Assembly (NCBI GenBank): GCA_965203855.1
Contig: CBDBDN010000005.1
Span: 434,001-498,000, forward strand
Length of the DNA: 64,000 bases
Direction of reading: 5' to 3'
Source of the DNA: Bin87 sp965203855
GTDB lineage: Bacteria > Chloroflexota > Dehalococcoidia > Lucifugimonadales > UBA3495
A model generated the notes under the pieces. It had not been told where the DNA came from. It made no database searches and worked only from the letters and a program-made list of their open reading frames with translations. Shown piece after piece: positions 25,118-33,972 of this stretch (the stretch's first letter is position 1; the number at the start of each line of letters is the position of its first letter). Made by a program: the position numbers and the translations under genes.

Positions 25118-25873
25118 ATGACCTTCTGGGATGAAGTCTATAAACTGCGGCAGCAGGGTCTGATACCGCGCGTCTGGACGCGGGCCGACTTGCTGCCGCA
25201 GTTCAAATCGGAATACCCCCATGCTCTGATCTCCCTGCCGTTCTGGCACGCCATGAGCGAGGACGGCGCCATGGTGGGCTATTTCGTGCGCGCCGGTCTG
25301 CGGCCGGAAGCCTGGAGCCTGGGCGATGGCAAGTTTCGGCTGGTCATTGACCCGGAGGACGATGCGGAAATACAACAGGCCGAGCTGAAACGGGCCAACG
25401 CTGGCGCCAAAACGGCGCGGTCCCGTTTCCAGTCGCCTCTGACGCCGCCGCCCGGCGACCAGCGGTTTTGGGACGCCGTTGCTGAACTCCGCCGGCGCAA
25501 CGCGATACCGCGCGTCTGGAATGTGGACTGCCTGATGCCATTGATGCGGGATACCTACGCTAGAAAGGAAATTAGAGCGTATGTCGATAGCTACAGCGTA
25601 ACGCCGGACGGAATGCAGTCAGGATACAGCGTAACGCTGGTTAATGAACCACGGGTCTGGCGCGTCGGTGACGGGCAGTATCGATTGGTATCCGACCCCG
25701 CTGACGACGCCGCAACCCGGCAGGCGGAACGCCGGCGCGCCCGCGTCAGCGCCGAGCAGTCAATATCGCGCCAACTGGCTAACCCGGATTCCGGCCTCTT
25801 GCCCGAAGCGCACTATACGGAAGATCTTTGGTTTGAGCCAATGTACATTCCGCTGGATGAATTCAAGCCGTGA
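25118..25873 (+). CDS. Two-module HTH-like protein, candidate antitoxin for the PIN toxin
   Basis: A 251-residue protein built of two homologous ~85-residue modules: residues about 3-90 (FWDEVYKLRQQGLIPRVW to GDGKFRLVIDPEDDAE) and about 112-205 (FWDAVAELRRRNAIPRVW to GDGQYRLVSDPADDA). Each starts with a helix plus IPRVW and ends with a G-DG-(K/Q)-(F/Y)-RLV strand, reminiscent of winged-helix modules such as DUF7669 found next to restriction genes; this likeness is from memory. Its TGA overlaps the GTG start of the following PIN-domain gene by four bases, so the two are translationally coupled. It is probably the cognate antitoxin or regulator. Confidence 0.65.
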   Translation: MTFWDEVYKLRQQGLIPRVWTRADLLPQFKSEYPHALISLPFWHAMSEDGAMVGYFVRAGLRPEAWSLGDGKFRLVIDPEDDAEIQQAELKRANAGAKTARSRFQSPLTPPPGDQRFWDAVAELRRRNAIPRVWNVDCLMPLMRDTYARKEIRAYVDSYSVTPDGMQSGYSVTLVNEPRVWRVGDGQYRLVSDPADDAATRQAERRRARVSAEQSISRQLANPDSGLLPEAHYTEDLWFEPMYIPLDEFKP

Positions 25874-26283
25874 TTATCTTGGACACGCACGTGTGGCTAT
25901 GGCTGGCTACCGACTCCGCCCGACTGCGGACGGCGCAACTGGCGGCTATCGCAAACGCCAGGGAGCGCGGAACAGCCGTTGGCGTCAGCATCATCTCCTG
26001 CTGGGAAATCGCCAAAGCCGTTGAACTCAAGCGTATTGATTTGCCGAACGGTCCGCCCCGCCAAAGCTTGCGGCAGTGGTTTGACCAGGCCATCACCGCT
26101 ACCGGCGTGGTAATTTTTGACCTCACCTTGTCTATCGTAACCGAATCCACCTCCCTGCCGGGCAACTTTCACCAGGATCCGTTTGACCAGATGATTGTCG
26201 CTACGGCCCGAATTTACAACTGCCCGTTGGCGACTACTGACCGGCTGATACGCGCTTATCCCTATGTGCAAACAATCTACTGA
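25870..26283 (+). CDS. PIN-domain ribonuclease toxin (VapC-like)
   Basis: A 137-residue type II toxin. The acidic active-site residues of PIN nucleases are all visible: Asp5 in MIILDTHVWLWL, Glu46 in SCWEIAKAVEL, Asp106 in DPFDQMIVATA, and Asp124 in LATTDRLI. The LDTHVWLW start is typical of the VapC subgroup acting on tRNA or rRNA. It starts with GTG, overlapping the upstream gene stop (GTGA). The upstream partner is far larger than the usual VapB/Phd antitoxin, which is the unusual part. Confidence 0.88.
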   Translation: MIILDTHVWLWLATDSARLRTAQLAAIANARERGTAVGVSIISCWEIAKAVELKRIDLPNGPPRQSLRQWFDQAITATGVVIFDLTLSIVTESTSLPGNFHQDPFDQMIVATARIYNCPLATTDRLIRAYPYVQTIY

Positions 26284-26393
26284 ATCAGAGCGCTCGCCGG
26301 TTCGTCCCAATTCGCCGCGCTGGCAACCCGCAGTCCCGACGCCCTGACGCCCCCATGCTCAACCGGACAATGGCTAATTCCGCCCCACGCTGA

Positions 26394-28134
26394 TTACTTT
26401 TCCAACGGCAACTCTACTTCCCAAGTGCGCGGGCCATCTTTAATATATTGGCCGGTGTTGATTACTCTGATAGCGTATAGCGGCAATTCACGCACGGCAT
26501 AACAGGCGCTGCCGCTTTGCCAGCCGTAGTCGGCAAAATCAAAGCTCAGGTTGTCATAGCCGTGCTGCCGGCGCCAGCGGGGGATGTCGTCCAAATTCTC
26601 CGGTGTAAAGTGTAGAAAGAAGCGGGTTTCCCGGTCGGATTGAGAGCAAGGGTCTTTGGCATAAATCAACCGGCCGTCGTCGAGGTACACGGTATAGCCG
26701 GGCGGGATTGCGCGCGGGTCGGCGGCTGCAATAACTTTTGACACATATTCATCGGTATGGAAAAGACGACTCTGCTTGATGTCCACTGGCCCCGTTTTCG
26801 GGTTGATGATATGTACAGATCCGTCAAAAGTGGCAAGATATAGCAGGCCGCTGCGTTCCAGTATGGCGGTAGTGTAGTTCGTTCCCTTGAAAACCCGTTT
26901 CGGCAGCCAGGTGTCATAGTCAAAGCGGTCAACTACAAACCCGTCATTAGCGCCGTCCAGGGACAGATAAGCGACATAAACTCCGTCCGCATTGGCGTGG
27001 GCAAAAGTGGAAGCCGTACCGGTCAGCACTGCCACGGGTTCGCTGACATCAGCCTCCGGCGGCGCCAGGTTGGTGCCCCAAGTGGGCCAGCCGTAGTAGC
27101 CGCCGCGCACAATGGCGTTGAGTTCCTCGCGATGGCCGGAGCTCGCCAGTCCGGCGTGAAAATCGTTATCGGCGCCGTAGATTACACCGTCCGGGGCGAT
27201 GGAGATGCCGTAGGTGTTGCGTAAGCCGGTAGCCCAGATCTCAACATCAATATCAACATCAGTATCGGTATCGGCAGCGCCGGGCCGAAAGCGGATGATG
27301 GTTCCCAGCAGTTCAGTGCGTATGCCGAGGTCAGCCAATTCCGGCGCCAGCTCCCGGTAGTATTGAAAATGATCGCCAGGATCTCCAATGCTGGCGTAAA
27401 TCCATTCCCCGTCGTTGACCAAGCCGTTGGGTCCATGATCCACCAATGTGGTAACAATCCGATCCAAGACGATCTGCGGTTGATCCAAGCGGCCGTTCCG
27501 GTCAATCCGGTAAGACATAATGCGGGCGCTGACGCGCATTAACGCATCAAGATACCTTTCCCGGTCTTGGCCAAACAGACGGCACCAAGCGTTTTCGGCA
27601 TCGGTTCCCGGCAGTTCCTCAATTACGGCGCAGAGATTGCCCAGGTCGGATACATAGAGACGGTCGTCCAGCACGGTCAATCCTCTGGGGATGGTCAGGC
27701 CGGAGATGACGGTTGCGGCTGCGCCGGTAGTAATATCGAGCAGCCGGATATTGCCGTCGTAACCGGCCAGATACATCAGGTCGTCGTCCAGCCAGGTCGC
27801 GGCGATGAGCTGGCCGCCCACTGCAAAACTGCCGCAATAGCCGTCGGCCGCGCAGGATTCGGGGAGCAGCGCAGGGTTGATTAGAACATTAGCGCGAAGA
27901 GGGGGGGTAGAATGTGGGCGCAGCCGTTGGCGTAGGCGCGGCTGTTGGCGCGAGTGTGGCTGTTGGAGCAGGCATAACCGCTGGGGTAGGCTCAAGCGCA
28001 GCCGTTAGGGTAGGCATAACCGTTGGCGTAGGCGCAGCGGTAGCCGGAGGCGGAACGGTAAGGCGGGCTGCCGTCAACGCTGCTGCCGTTAGCGCTGCCA
28101 CTGCCAGCGCTAACCAATATCTCCGAACCGACAT
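26394..28134 (-). pseudogene. Secreted PQQ-dependent sugar dehydrogenase-like gene split by a frameshift in a G7/C7 run
   Basis: The first segment (28134 down to about 27907) encodes a signal peptide, MSVRRYWLALAVAALTAAAL, and a Pro/Thr/Ala-rich linker; GAGGAG precedes its ATG. The second (about 27900 down to 26394) encodes a beta-propeller of glucose/sorbosone dehydrogenase type, with FAVGGQLIAATWLDDD, NGLVNDGEWIYASIGDPGDH and GLRNTYGISIAPDGVIYGADND in outline. The frames meet at a run of seven C (minus strand; 27901-27907). Removing one C joins them as YPPLRANVLINP. It may be a sequencing error, a phase-variable switch or a true mutation. If intact, it would oxidise sugars outside the membrane. 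Confidence 0.75.
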
Positions 28135-28184
28135 CGCACACTCCTCAAACGCCGCATTATCATAGCACACACCGCCGCGCCCGA

Positions 28185-28213
28185 TTGCCGCCGCACCGCA
28201 TTATCCATATAAT
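28185..28213 (+). promoter_or_regulatory. Sigma-70-like promoter, TTGCCG-17 bp-TATAAT
   Basis: TTGCCG at 28185-28190 and TATAAT at 28208-28213 are spaced by 17 bp. It lies 43 bp before the ATG of the double esterase and repeats the promoter seen at 23800-23828. Confidence 0.78.
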
Positions 28214-28256
28214 GCCGGCACCGCATCCGCATCATCGCCCATACGGAGGTACTGTT

Positions 28257-30230
28257 ATGCCCCTGCATCCCCAAGCCCAGCAAGTTATTGAGGCTACCCG
28301 CGCCCTCGGCCTGCCGCCCAATCATATGGTTACGCCGCAGGAGGCGCGGGCCAACGCCGCCAAGCGTATCCGCAGCCCCGGCCCGGAAGTGGCACGCATT
28401 GACAACCGCTCCGTGCCCGGGCCGGCCGGCGACATTCCCGTCCGCATCTATACGCCGGCGGGCGACGGCCTGTTTCCGATACTGGTCTGGTATCACGGCG
28501 GCGGCTGGGTAGTCGGCGACCTGGAATCCGCTGATGGCACGGCGCGGCATCTCTGCGTCAGCTCTGGCTGCATCGTGGTGTCGGTAGATTACCGGCTGGC
28601 GCCCGAAGCGCGGTTTCCGGAACCGCTGGACGACTGCTACGCCGCCGCGCTCTGGGCCGGCGCAAATGCGGAGTCGCTGGGCGGCGTCAACGGCATCGTC
28701 GCCGTGGGCGGCGACAGCGCCGGCGGCAACCTGGCGACGGCGGTCAGCATCCGGGCGGCGCAAACCGGCGACATCCGCATCAGCCATCAGCTGCTGGTCT
28801 ATCCCGTTACCGACGCCGACTTTGACACCGGGTCTTATCTGGACAACGCCGCCGGCTACAACCTGGAGCGCGACGGGATGATCTGGTACTGGCAGCACTA
28901 TCTGGACGATCCGGCCGACGCCGTCAACCCGATGGCGGCTCCGCTAAAGCTGGACTCCGACTTGCTGGGCATTGACGCCGTCGTCAACATGGCGCAGGCA
29001 TTGGTCATCACCGCCGAATACGACCCGCTGCGCGACGAGGGCGAAGCCTACGCCGTCTTGCTTGACGAACTGGGGGTGCCGGCCCGCGCCAGCCGGTATG
29101 ACGGGATGATTCACGGCTTTTTCAGCCTGGCCGACAGTATGGATTTGGCGCGCGAGGCGATGGACGAAGCCGGTGCGTTTCTGCGCGGCGCGCGGGACGA
29201 TCTATTGGCCGAGTACCACGCCCAGCACAATGGCGATGCGGCGGCAATGCGCCAATTGCTGGACCCGCAGGCGGCCAATGTGTTGGAAATCTTTGCGTCC
29301 CTCAACATCAAGCCGTTCCAGGATATGAGCGTTGCCGAATGCCGCGAAGTGATGAACAACCGGCCCCGGCCCGAAGGCCCGGCGGTGGGCAGGGTTGAAG
29401 ATCGTATCATCCGCAACGAACACGGCAAGCAGCCGGGCGATGTTCCCGTCCGCATCTACACGCCGGACACCGCCGGCCCCTGGGGTACACTGGTATGGTT
29501 TCACGGCGGCGGCTGGGTTATCGGCAATGTGGAAACTGCGGACGCTACGGCGCGGGAGCTGTGCGTGGGCGGCAACTGCGTAGTGGTGTCGGTAGATTAC
29601 CGACTGGCGCCGGAGTACAAGTTCCCGACGCCCTTTGAGGACTGCCTCACCGCAACGCTCTGGGCGATGCACAATGCCGAAGCGCTGGGCAGCAGCCCCG
29701 ATGCCGTCGCCGTAGGCGGCGACAGCGCCGGCGGCAACCTGGCCGCCGCCGTTGCCCTGGCGCAGGACGATATGCCGCATCCGCTGGCGTTTCAGCTGCT
29801 GGTGTATCCGGTCGCCGACTACGATTTCGGCACGCGGTCGTATCAGGTGAACGGCAGCGGGATGTTCCTGGAGACGGGCAGTATGCAATGGTTCTGGGAC
29901 CATTACCTGCCGGCGGGGGAGTTGGCCGGGTACAACATCTTTGCGTCCCCGCTGCGCGCCCGGCTGTCGGACGAACTGCCGCCGGCCTTGGTAATTACCG
30001 CCGAGTTTGACCCGCTGCGGGACGAGGGCGAAGCCTACGCCGCCGCCCTGGACGAAGCCGGCGTGCCTACCGAACTCATCCGCTACGATGGCGTCATCCA
30101 CGGCTTTTTCGGAATGCCTCACGCCATCGACAAAGGCCGCCAGGCCGTGGACGCCGCCGGCGTTCATCTGTCCGACGCTTTCGGGGCCATCCTCGCGCCG
30201 GAGGAAATGCTGGCGGCGGCGGGGGATTAG
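28257..30230 (+). CDS. Double-headed alpha/beta hydrolase (two fused HSL-type esterase domains)
   Basis: A 657-residue protein containing two complete hormone-sensitive-lipase-like domains in one chain. Domain 1 has oxyanion HGGGW at His80, nucleophile GDSAGG with Ser154, then EYDPLRDEGEAY and the catalytic His in DGMIHGFF. Domain 2 has HGGGW at His416, GDSAGG with Ser490, EFDPLRDEGEAY and DGVIHGFFGM. Each has its own N-terminal cap region (PVRIYTPAG / PVRIYTPDT). Both triads appear intact. The family is normally a single domain of about 310 residues. The start at 28257 follows CGGAGGT. Confidence 0.92.
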   Translation: MPLHPQAQQVIEATRALGLPPNHMVTPQEARANAAKRIRSPGPEVARIDNRSVPGPAGDIPVRIYTPAGDGLFPILVWYHGGGWVVGDLESADGTARHLCVSSGCIVVSVDYRLAPEARFPEPLDDCYAAALWAGANAESLGGVNGIVAVGGDSAGGNLATAVSIRAAQTGDIRISHQLLVYPVTDADFDTGSYLDNAAGYNLERDGMIWYWQHYLDDPADAVNPMAAPLKLDSDLLGIDAVVNMAQALVITAEYDPLRDEGEAYAVLLDELGVPARASRYDGMIHGFFSLADSMDLAREAMDEAGAFLRGARDDLLAEYHAQHNGDAAAMRQLLDPQAANVLEIFASLNIKPFQDMSVAECREVMNNRPRPEGPAVGRVEDRIIRNEHGKQPGDVPVRIYTPDTAGPWGTLVWFHGGGWVIGNVETADATARELCVGGNCVVVSVDYRLAPEYKFPTPFEDCLTATLWAMHNAEALGSSPDAVAVGGDSAGGNLAAAVALAQDDMPHPLAFQLLVYPVADYDFGTRSYQVNGSGMFLETGSMQWFWDHYLPAGELAGYNIFASPLRARLSDELPPALVITAEFDPLRDEGEAYAAALDEAGVPTELIRYDGVIHGFFGMPHAIDKGRQAVDAAGVHLSDAFGAILAPEEMLAAAGD

Positions 30231-30408
30231 GCGGGGGAGCATTTCGAGCCCATGGTGGAAATCATTCGCCCGCCCGGTATCAATCTGCGCCGCTGGCGTC
30301 CGATTAGCGATGCCAGCGGCGCAGTCATCAGACCCGTCTATGGTACGATGTTGCTGAATGTCCTGGCCCAAGCGGACGATAAAATCGATGCGTAACGGAG
30401 CGGCTCGG

Positions 30409-31680
30409 ATGACTGGCAAAGGCGTACTGCTGATCGGCGCTGCCGCTGATCGGCACCGTCGCTTTGGCCGGATGGGGATGGTCCCTAGCCGGAATTGGAA
30501 CGGGCGTCGGAACGGCGCAGGCGCAGTCCGGCCCGTTGGGGCAGCCGACCAACCTTGCCGCAACGCCCGGCATCGGCGAGGTTACGCTGGAATGGACGCC
30601 CGCCGCCAACGCCGACCTGCATCCGGCGGTATGGCTGCCGGCCGGAACTGCCAACATCCGGTGGCGAGTTGTCGGCAACGACGGCCTTGCCGCCGCCACT
30701 ATTGACGGATTGGAGCCGGGCCACAACTATTATTTTGTGGTAGTTGCCGCTCAGATTGGGGTAGCCTGGTCAAAAGCGAGCAACCTGGTTACCGCCATCG
30801 TCATGGCGGCGCCGTCCGCCGAATCCGGCGGCCAGTCCACCGCATCCGCAACCAACACTGACGCCGGGGATGACCGACTGCCCACCGCCCCCGGCTATTC
30901 CGCCGTCAGCGCGGGCGGCAAGCATACCTGCCGGCTGGACGCCGCCGGCATCGCTACCTGCTGGGGCGCCAACGGCGATGCCGACAAAGGCCAAGCCAAC
31001 CCGCCCGACGGAACTTTCACCGTCATCTCCGCCGGCTACGAACACACCTGCGGACTGCGCCCGGACGGAACGGCAGTATGCTGGGCGATGGCCATTATGT
31101 CCAGTTGGATGCGCCTAAGGGACGCTATACCGCCATCAGCGCGGGCGAACTGCACACTTGCGCCATCAAGAGGACGGCGGGATTGCCTGCTGGGGTTCCA
31201 ATGCCAGTAACCAGGCGCTGGCTACCGTAGATGGGCGATTTGCCAGCATCAGCGCGGGCGAACTGCATACCTGCGCCATCAAAACGGACGGCTATGCGTC
31301 GTGCTGGGGTAGCCGGGTGGAACTCCATGGTATCTGGGATCGCCGGGATGATCGCCCCGAATACCCCCGTAGCCAGCATTAGTGCCAGTGATACACATAA
31401 CTGCTGGATGGATTCGGATGGACAAGTTGACTGCGGCGGCAGTAATCGCTACGGGGAAAGTACGCCGCTAAACCCCATCTCCGACACTTACCTATCCGTT
31501 AGCATTGGCTATGACCATACTTGCGGGGTACGGACGGACAGTACTGTGGCCTGCTGGGGTTATGACGAATACGGGCAAGCAACAACGTCGCCAGGGGGTA
31601 CTTTCAAGTCGGTTAGCGCAGGCATTTACCATACTTGTGGAATACGGACTGACGGGCGCGTGGTTTGCTGGCTGAGCTAA
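30409..31680 (+). pseudogene. Secreted fibronectin/RCC1-repeat protein, decayed by several frameshifts
   Basis: Pieces of one protein are spread over all three plus frames. A signal peptide reading (VLLIGAA, then LIGTVALAGWGWSLAGIGTGVG) changes frame near 30440. A fibronectin-III-like segment follows (PTNLAATPGIGEVTLEWTP), then Cys-containing RCC1-type repeats (VSAGGKHTCRLDAAGIATCWG; VISAGYEHTCGLRPDGTAVCW). The frame changes near 31083, again near 31170 (EDGGIACWGSN) and near 31310, and the last repeats finish at 31680. Four changes in 1.3 kb indicate decay rather than one error, though assembly errors cannot be excluded. Predicted location would be extracellular. Confidence 0.75.
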
Positions 31681-31721
31681 CGGCGGGTAGGTTGCGACGC
31701 CGTAGGGCAAAAATTGGGGGC

Positions 31722-31750
31722 TTGCATCCCATCCGATTTTGCGCTATAGT
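31722..31750 (+). promoter_or_regulatory. Sigma-70-like promoter, TTGCAT-17 bp-TATAGT
   Basis: TTGCAT at 31722-31727 and TATAGT at 31745-31750 are 17 bp apart, ending 29 bp before the ATG of the TIR-like gene, which also has AGGAAGG upstream. Confidence 0.7.
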
Positions 31751-31779
31751 GGGTATCAAATTCAACAGGAAGGTGTGTT

Positions 31780-32883
31780 ATGAAACCTTTAGACGAAATG
31801 ACAGTCGTCGCCATTAGCGATATACTCTGCAACCTGTATTGGCCTGATTACGATCCAAACGGGCTGATGGGGTTTTTTCGTAGGTCAGATGTCGAAGTCC
31901 CCGAACAGTTCCGACCTTTTAGCGTAAGCGTGCTGCCTAGTGTATCATTCAGGTTTTTCTTGATGTCGCTCAATGGCAGTTGCAAATTTGAGAAAATTTT
32001 GACTCGTCTTGCATCTCCTAAGGAGCACGCAGGACACCGGAATCGTCATAGGTCGACTGTCCGAGATCTCAACGGAATTCTCGAGGCTGAAGGATTGCAA
32101 ATCATATTGAGCAGTTCCGAACCCATTATCCGGGATTTGGGAACGAGCGAACAGGAGACGCAAATGACGCCGTCGCAAATCACCGACACCAAACGATGGC
32201 TGGAGAAAATCGCCGCCTACGAGCGTGGAGATGCCGAAGCGGTTGCTGAAGCCAATGACCGGGGACAGTTTGTCAGTATCTCTGACGAGGCTATGTTGGG
32301 CGGGGCAGAGCACAACGCTGCTGTACGTTTATATCGCAACGGGCTGATCGAGCCGCTCAACAAGAGCTGGATTCATAACCCGGAGAACTATTTTACGTCA
32401 CTGGGCATTTATGCCTATCGATTAACAGAGGCCGGCCGGGAGTTCCTGTCCATCCGCAACGTCAACTCCGACACTAACCCCAAACGCCGGCTACGGGCTT
32501 TCATTACCCATGGCAAGAAGCGTGATTACATCGAAGGTACGAAAGAGGTCTGCCGGCAACTGGGCATCGAACCTGTCGTCGCCATCGAATCGCCGAACCT
32601 CTCCCGGCCTGTAGAGGACAAGGTAGCGCAAGAAATGGCCTCCAGCGACATCTACATAGTCCTACTCACACAGGACGACGGCAACGCTGCCAGTCCTAAT
32701 GCCACTGGAGAATTGACCCACGCTGCGTTTAGCCATCCCGATAGGGTAATCATTTTCCGCGAACCGGGCGTAACTCTACCGCCCAATCTCGGCGGCAGAG
32801 CTACCGGATCTCTGGATGGGCAGTGGCAATTTGAACTTATGAAAGAGTTACAAATGCTCCTTTCCCAAATTACGCAAGAATAA
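31780..32883 (+). CDS. TIR-like nucleotide-binding domain protein, candidate abortive-infection effector
   Basis: A 367-residue protein. The C-terminal part, from about residue 238, reads RLRAFITHGKKRDYIEG, then LGIEPVVAIESPNLSRPVEDKV and SSDIYIVLLTQDDGN. This is the beta-alpha pattern of bacterial TIR-like proteins (predicted nucleotide-binding TIR, PF10137-like) that act as NAD-degrading effectors in anti-phage systems. The N-terminal ~115 residues resemble an AbiJ-type N-terminal region with an Arg/His-rich stretch (HRNRHRSTVRDLNGILEAEGLQI). A middle winged-helix-like region (AAVRLYRNGLIEPLN, then YAYRLTEAGREFL) precedes the TIR part. It has its own promoter. Function is inferred from domain resemblance only. 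Confidence 0.7.
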   Translation: MKPLDEMTVVAISDILCNLYWPDYDPNGLMGFFRRSDVEVPEQFRPFSVSVLPSVSFRFFLMSLNGSCKFEKILTRLASPKEHAGHRNRHRSTVRDLNGILEAEGLQIILSSSEPIIRDLGTSEQETQMTPSQITDTKRWLEKIAAYERGDAEAVAEANDRGQFVSISDEAMLGGAEHNAAVRLYRNGLIEPLNKSWIHNPENYFTSLGIYAYRLTEAGREFLSIRNVNSDTNPKRRLRAFITHGKKRDYIEGTKEVCRQLGIEPVVAIESPNLSRPVEDKVAQEMASSDIYIVLLTQDDGNAASPNATGELTHAAFSHPDRVIIFREPGVTLPPNLGGRATGSLDGQWQFELMKELQMLLSQITQE

Positions 32884-33049
32884 TCTGCTCTGGCGCGCCA
32901 AACGGACTTACGGCATTCGGCGTTATTCCCGCCCCTTGCCATCCCCCAAACCGCCCCATAAAGTGGTATGATGGCGGCGGTGGGGCTTTCGCTTTGCCCC
33001 GTCTTTCTGCCGCCCGCCGACGCTTGGTTTGATATAAGGAGCGATTATT

Positions 33050-33454
33050 ATGGCCGAAACGATCCAGGAACATTACACCCGAATGAACCCCCGCTCTCGC
33101 GCTTTGCAGCCCAACTTTCAGGCGCGCTTTCCCTCCGGCAGCCCTGGCCCTTACCCCGCCGCTACGCCCGAACTTGCCGCCGAATTTGCCGCTTGCGCGG
33201 AAGCGTGGGAAAACGCCGCCTTTCTGGATATGGAGGAAATGCTCAACGACCCGGATTATCTCCATATTATTGAGATGGGCCCGGCGGTAACGCCGCTCAT
33301 CTTGCAGCGCTTACAAGCCCGCCCCGGCTGGTGGTTCCCGGCGCTGGCCATACTAACCGGGGTTGACCCCACCAACGGGAAAACCCGCGGCAAACTGATG
33401 GAGACGACGGCAATATGGCTGAAGTGGGCCCAAGAGCAGAAAATCATAGCGTGA
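33050..33454 (+). CDS. Chimeric small protein: GSA-aminotransferase N-terminus fused to DUF7689-partner domain
   Basis: A 134-residue protein. Its first ~34 residues (starting MAETIQEHYTRMNPRSRALQ) are nearly identical to the N-terminus of the aminotransferase at 33973. The rest, from about residue 38, is a different domain (AWENAAFLDMEEMLNDPDYLHIIEMGPAVTPLILQRL in outline, ending WLKWAQEQKI) of the kind commonly encoded just before DUF7689 genes. The ribosome binding site AAGGAGCGATTATT is also part of the duplicated sequence. Translation appears intact and coupled to the next gene. Function unknown. Confidence 0.75.
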   Translation: MAETIQEHYTRMNPRSRALQPNFQARFPSGSPGPYPAATPELAAEFAACAEAWENAAFLDMEEMLNDPDYLHIIEMGPAVTPLILQRLQARPGWWFPALAILTGVDPTNGKTRGKLMETTAIWLKWAQEQKIIA

Positions 33455-33456
33455 GG

Positions 33457-33933
33457 ATGCGCCCGCTGAACAAGCGCGCCATTGACCCTAACGATCTGCG
33501 TTTTGTGGCGGTAACCTCTGAACCAACTATGGTGTACAACTGCATTGCGTGGGCTTTGGGCCAAAGGAACGAATGGTGGGAACCGTATTCGCCGGGCAGT
33601 ATCCCCGAAGCACGCGTGTACTGGCCGGCCGGCTTGCCCCACAACCGTGATCCCGAGACTTTGCGGCAACTTTTTCAACAAGAGGGATTTACCGATTGCG
33701 AAAATGGCGACTTTGACCCCGCTGTCGTCAAAATCGCGCTGTACCGGATACCGGACGGAAATGGCGGTTACCGATGGACTCATGCCGCGCGCCAGCTCAA
33801 AACGGGCTTGTGGACCAGCAAACTCGGCAGCAGCTACGAAGTAACTCACCGCAAACCGGATGACCTTGACGGCGCATTGTACGGTACAGTCTATGCGTAT
33901 ATGTCAAAACCACGGATTGGCGACGACCCCTGA
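33457..33933 (+). CDS. DUF7689-like protein
   Basis: A 158-residue protein with the motifs I associate with DUF7689: MVYNCIAWALGQRNEWWEP, then YWPAGLPHNRDPETLRQLFQQEGF, and THAARQLKTGLWTSKLG. The Cys-Ile-Ala-Trp plus THAARQ pattern suggests a papain-like or transglutaminase-like catalytic pair, but activity is unproven. Start taken at the ATG 33457; a GTG at 33451 overlaps the preceding stop as GTGA and is an equally good candidate, giving two extra residues. Tight coupling with the upstream gene suggests a two-gene module. Confidence 0.7.
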   Translation: MRPLNKRAIDPNDLRFVAVTSEPTMVYNCIAWALGQRNEWWEPYSPGSIPEARVYWPAGLPHNRDPETLRQLFQQEGFTDCENGDFDPAVVKIALYRIPDGNGGYRWTHAARQLKTGLWTSKLGSSYEVTHRKPDDLDGALYGTVYAYMSKPRIGDDP

Positions 33934-33972
33934 CTTATCTATCCGACCTACCCACCACAAGGAGCGATTATT

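Noticed and set aside
30252..30395. 47-codon frame after the double esterase
   Set aside because: It has an ATG and a plausible length, but no good ribosome binding site and no motif; support is too weak for a gene call.
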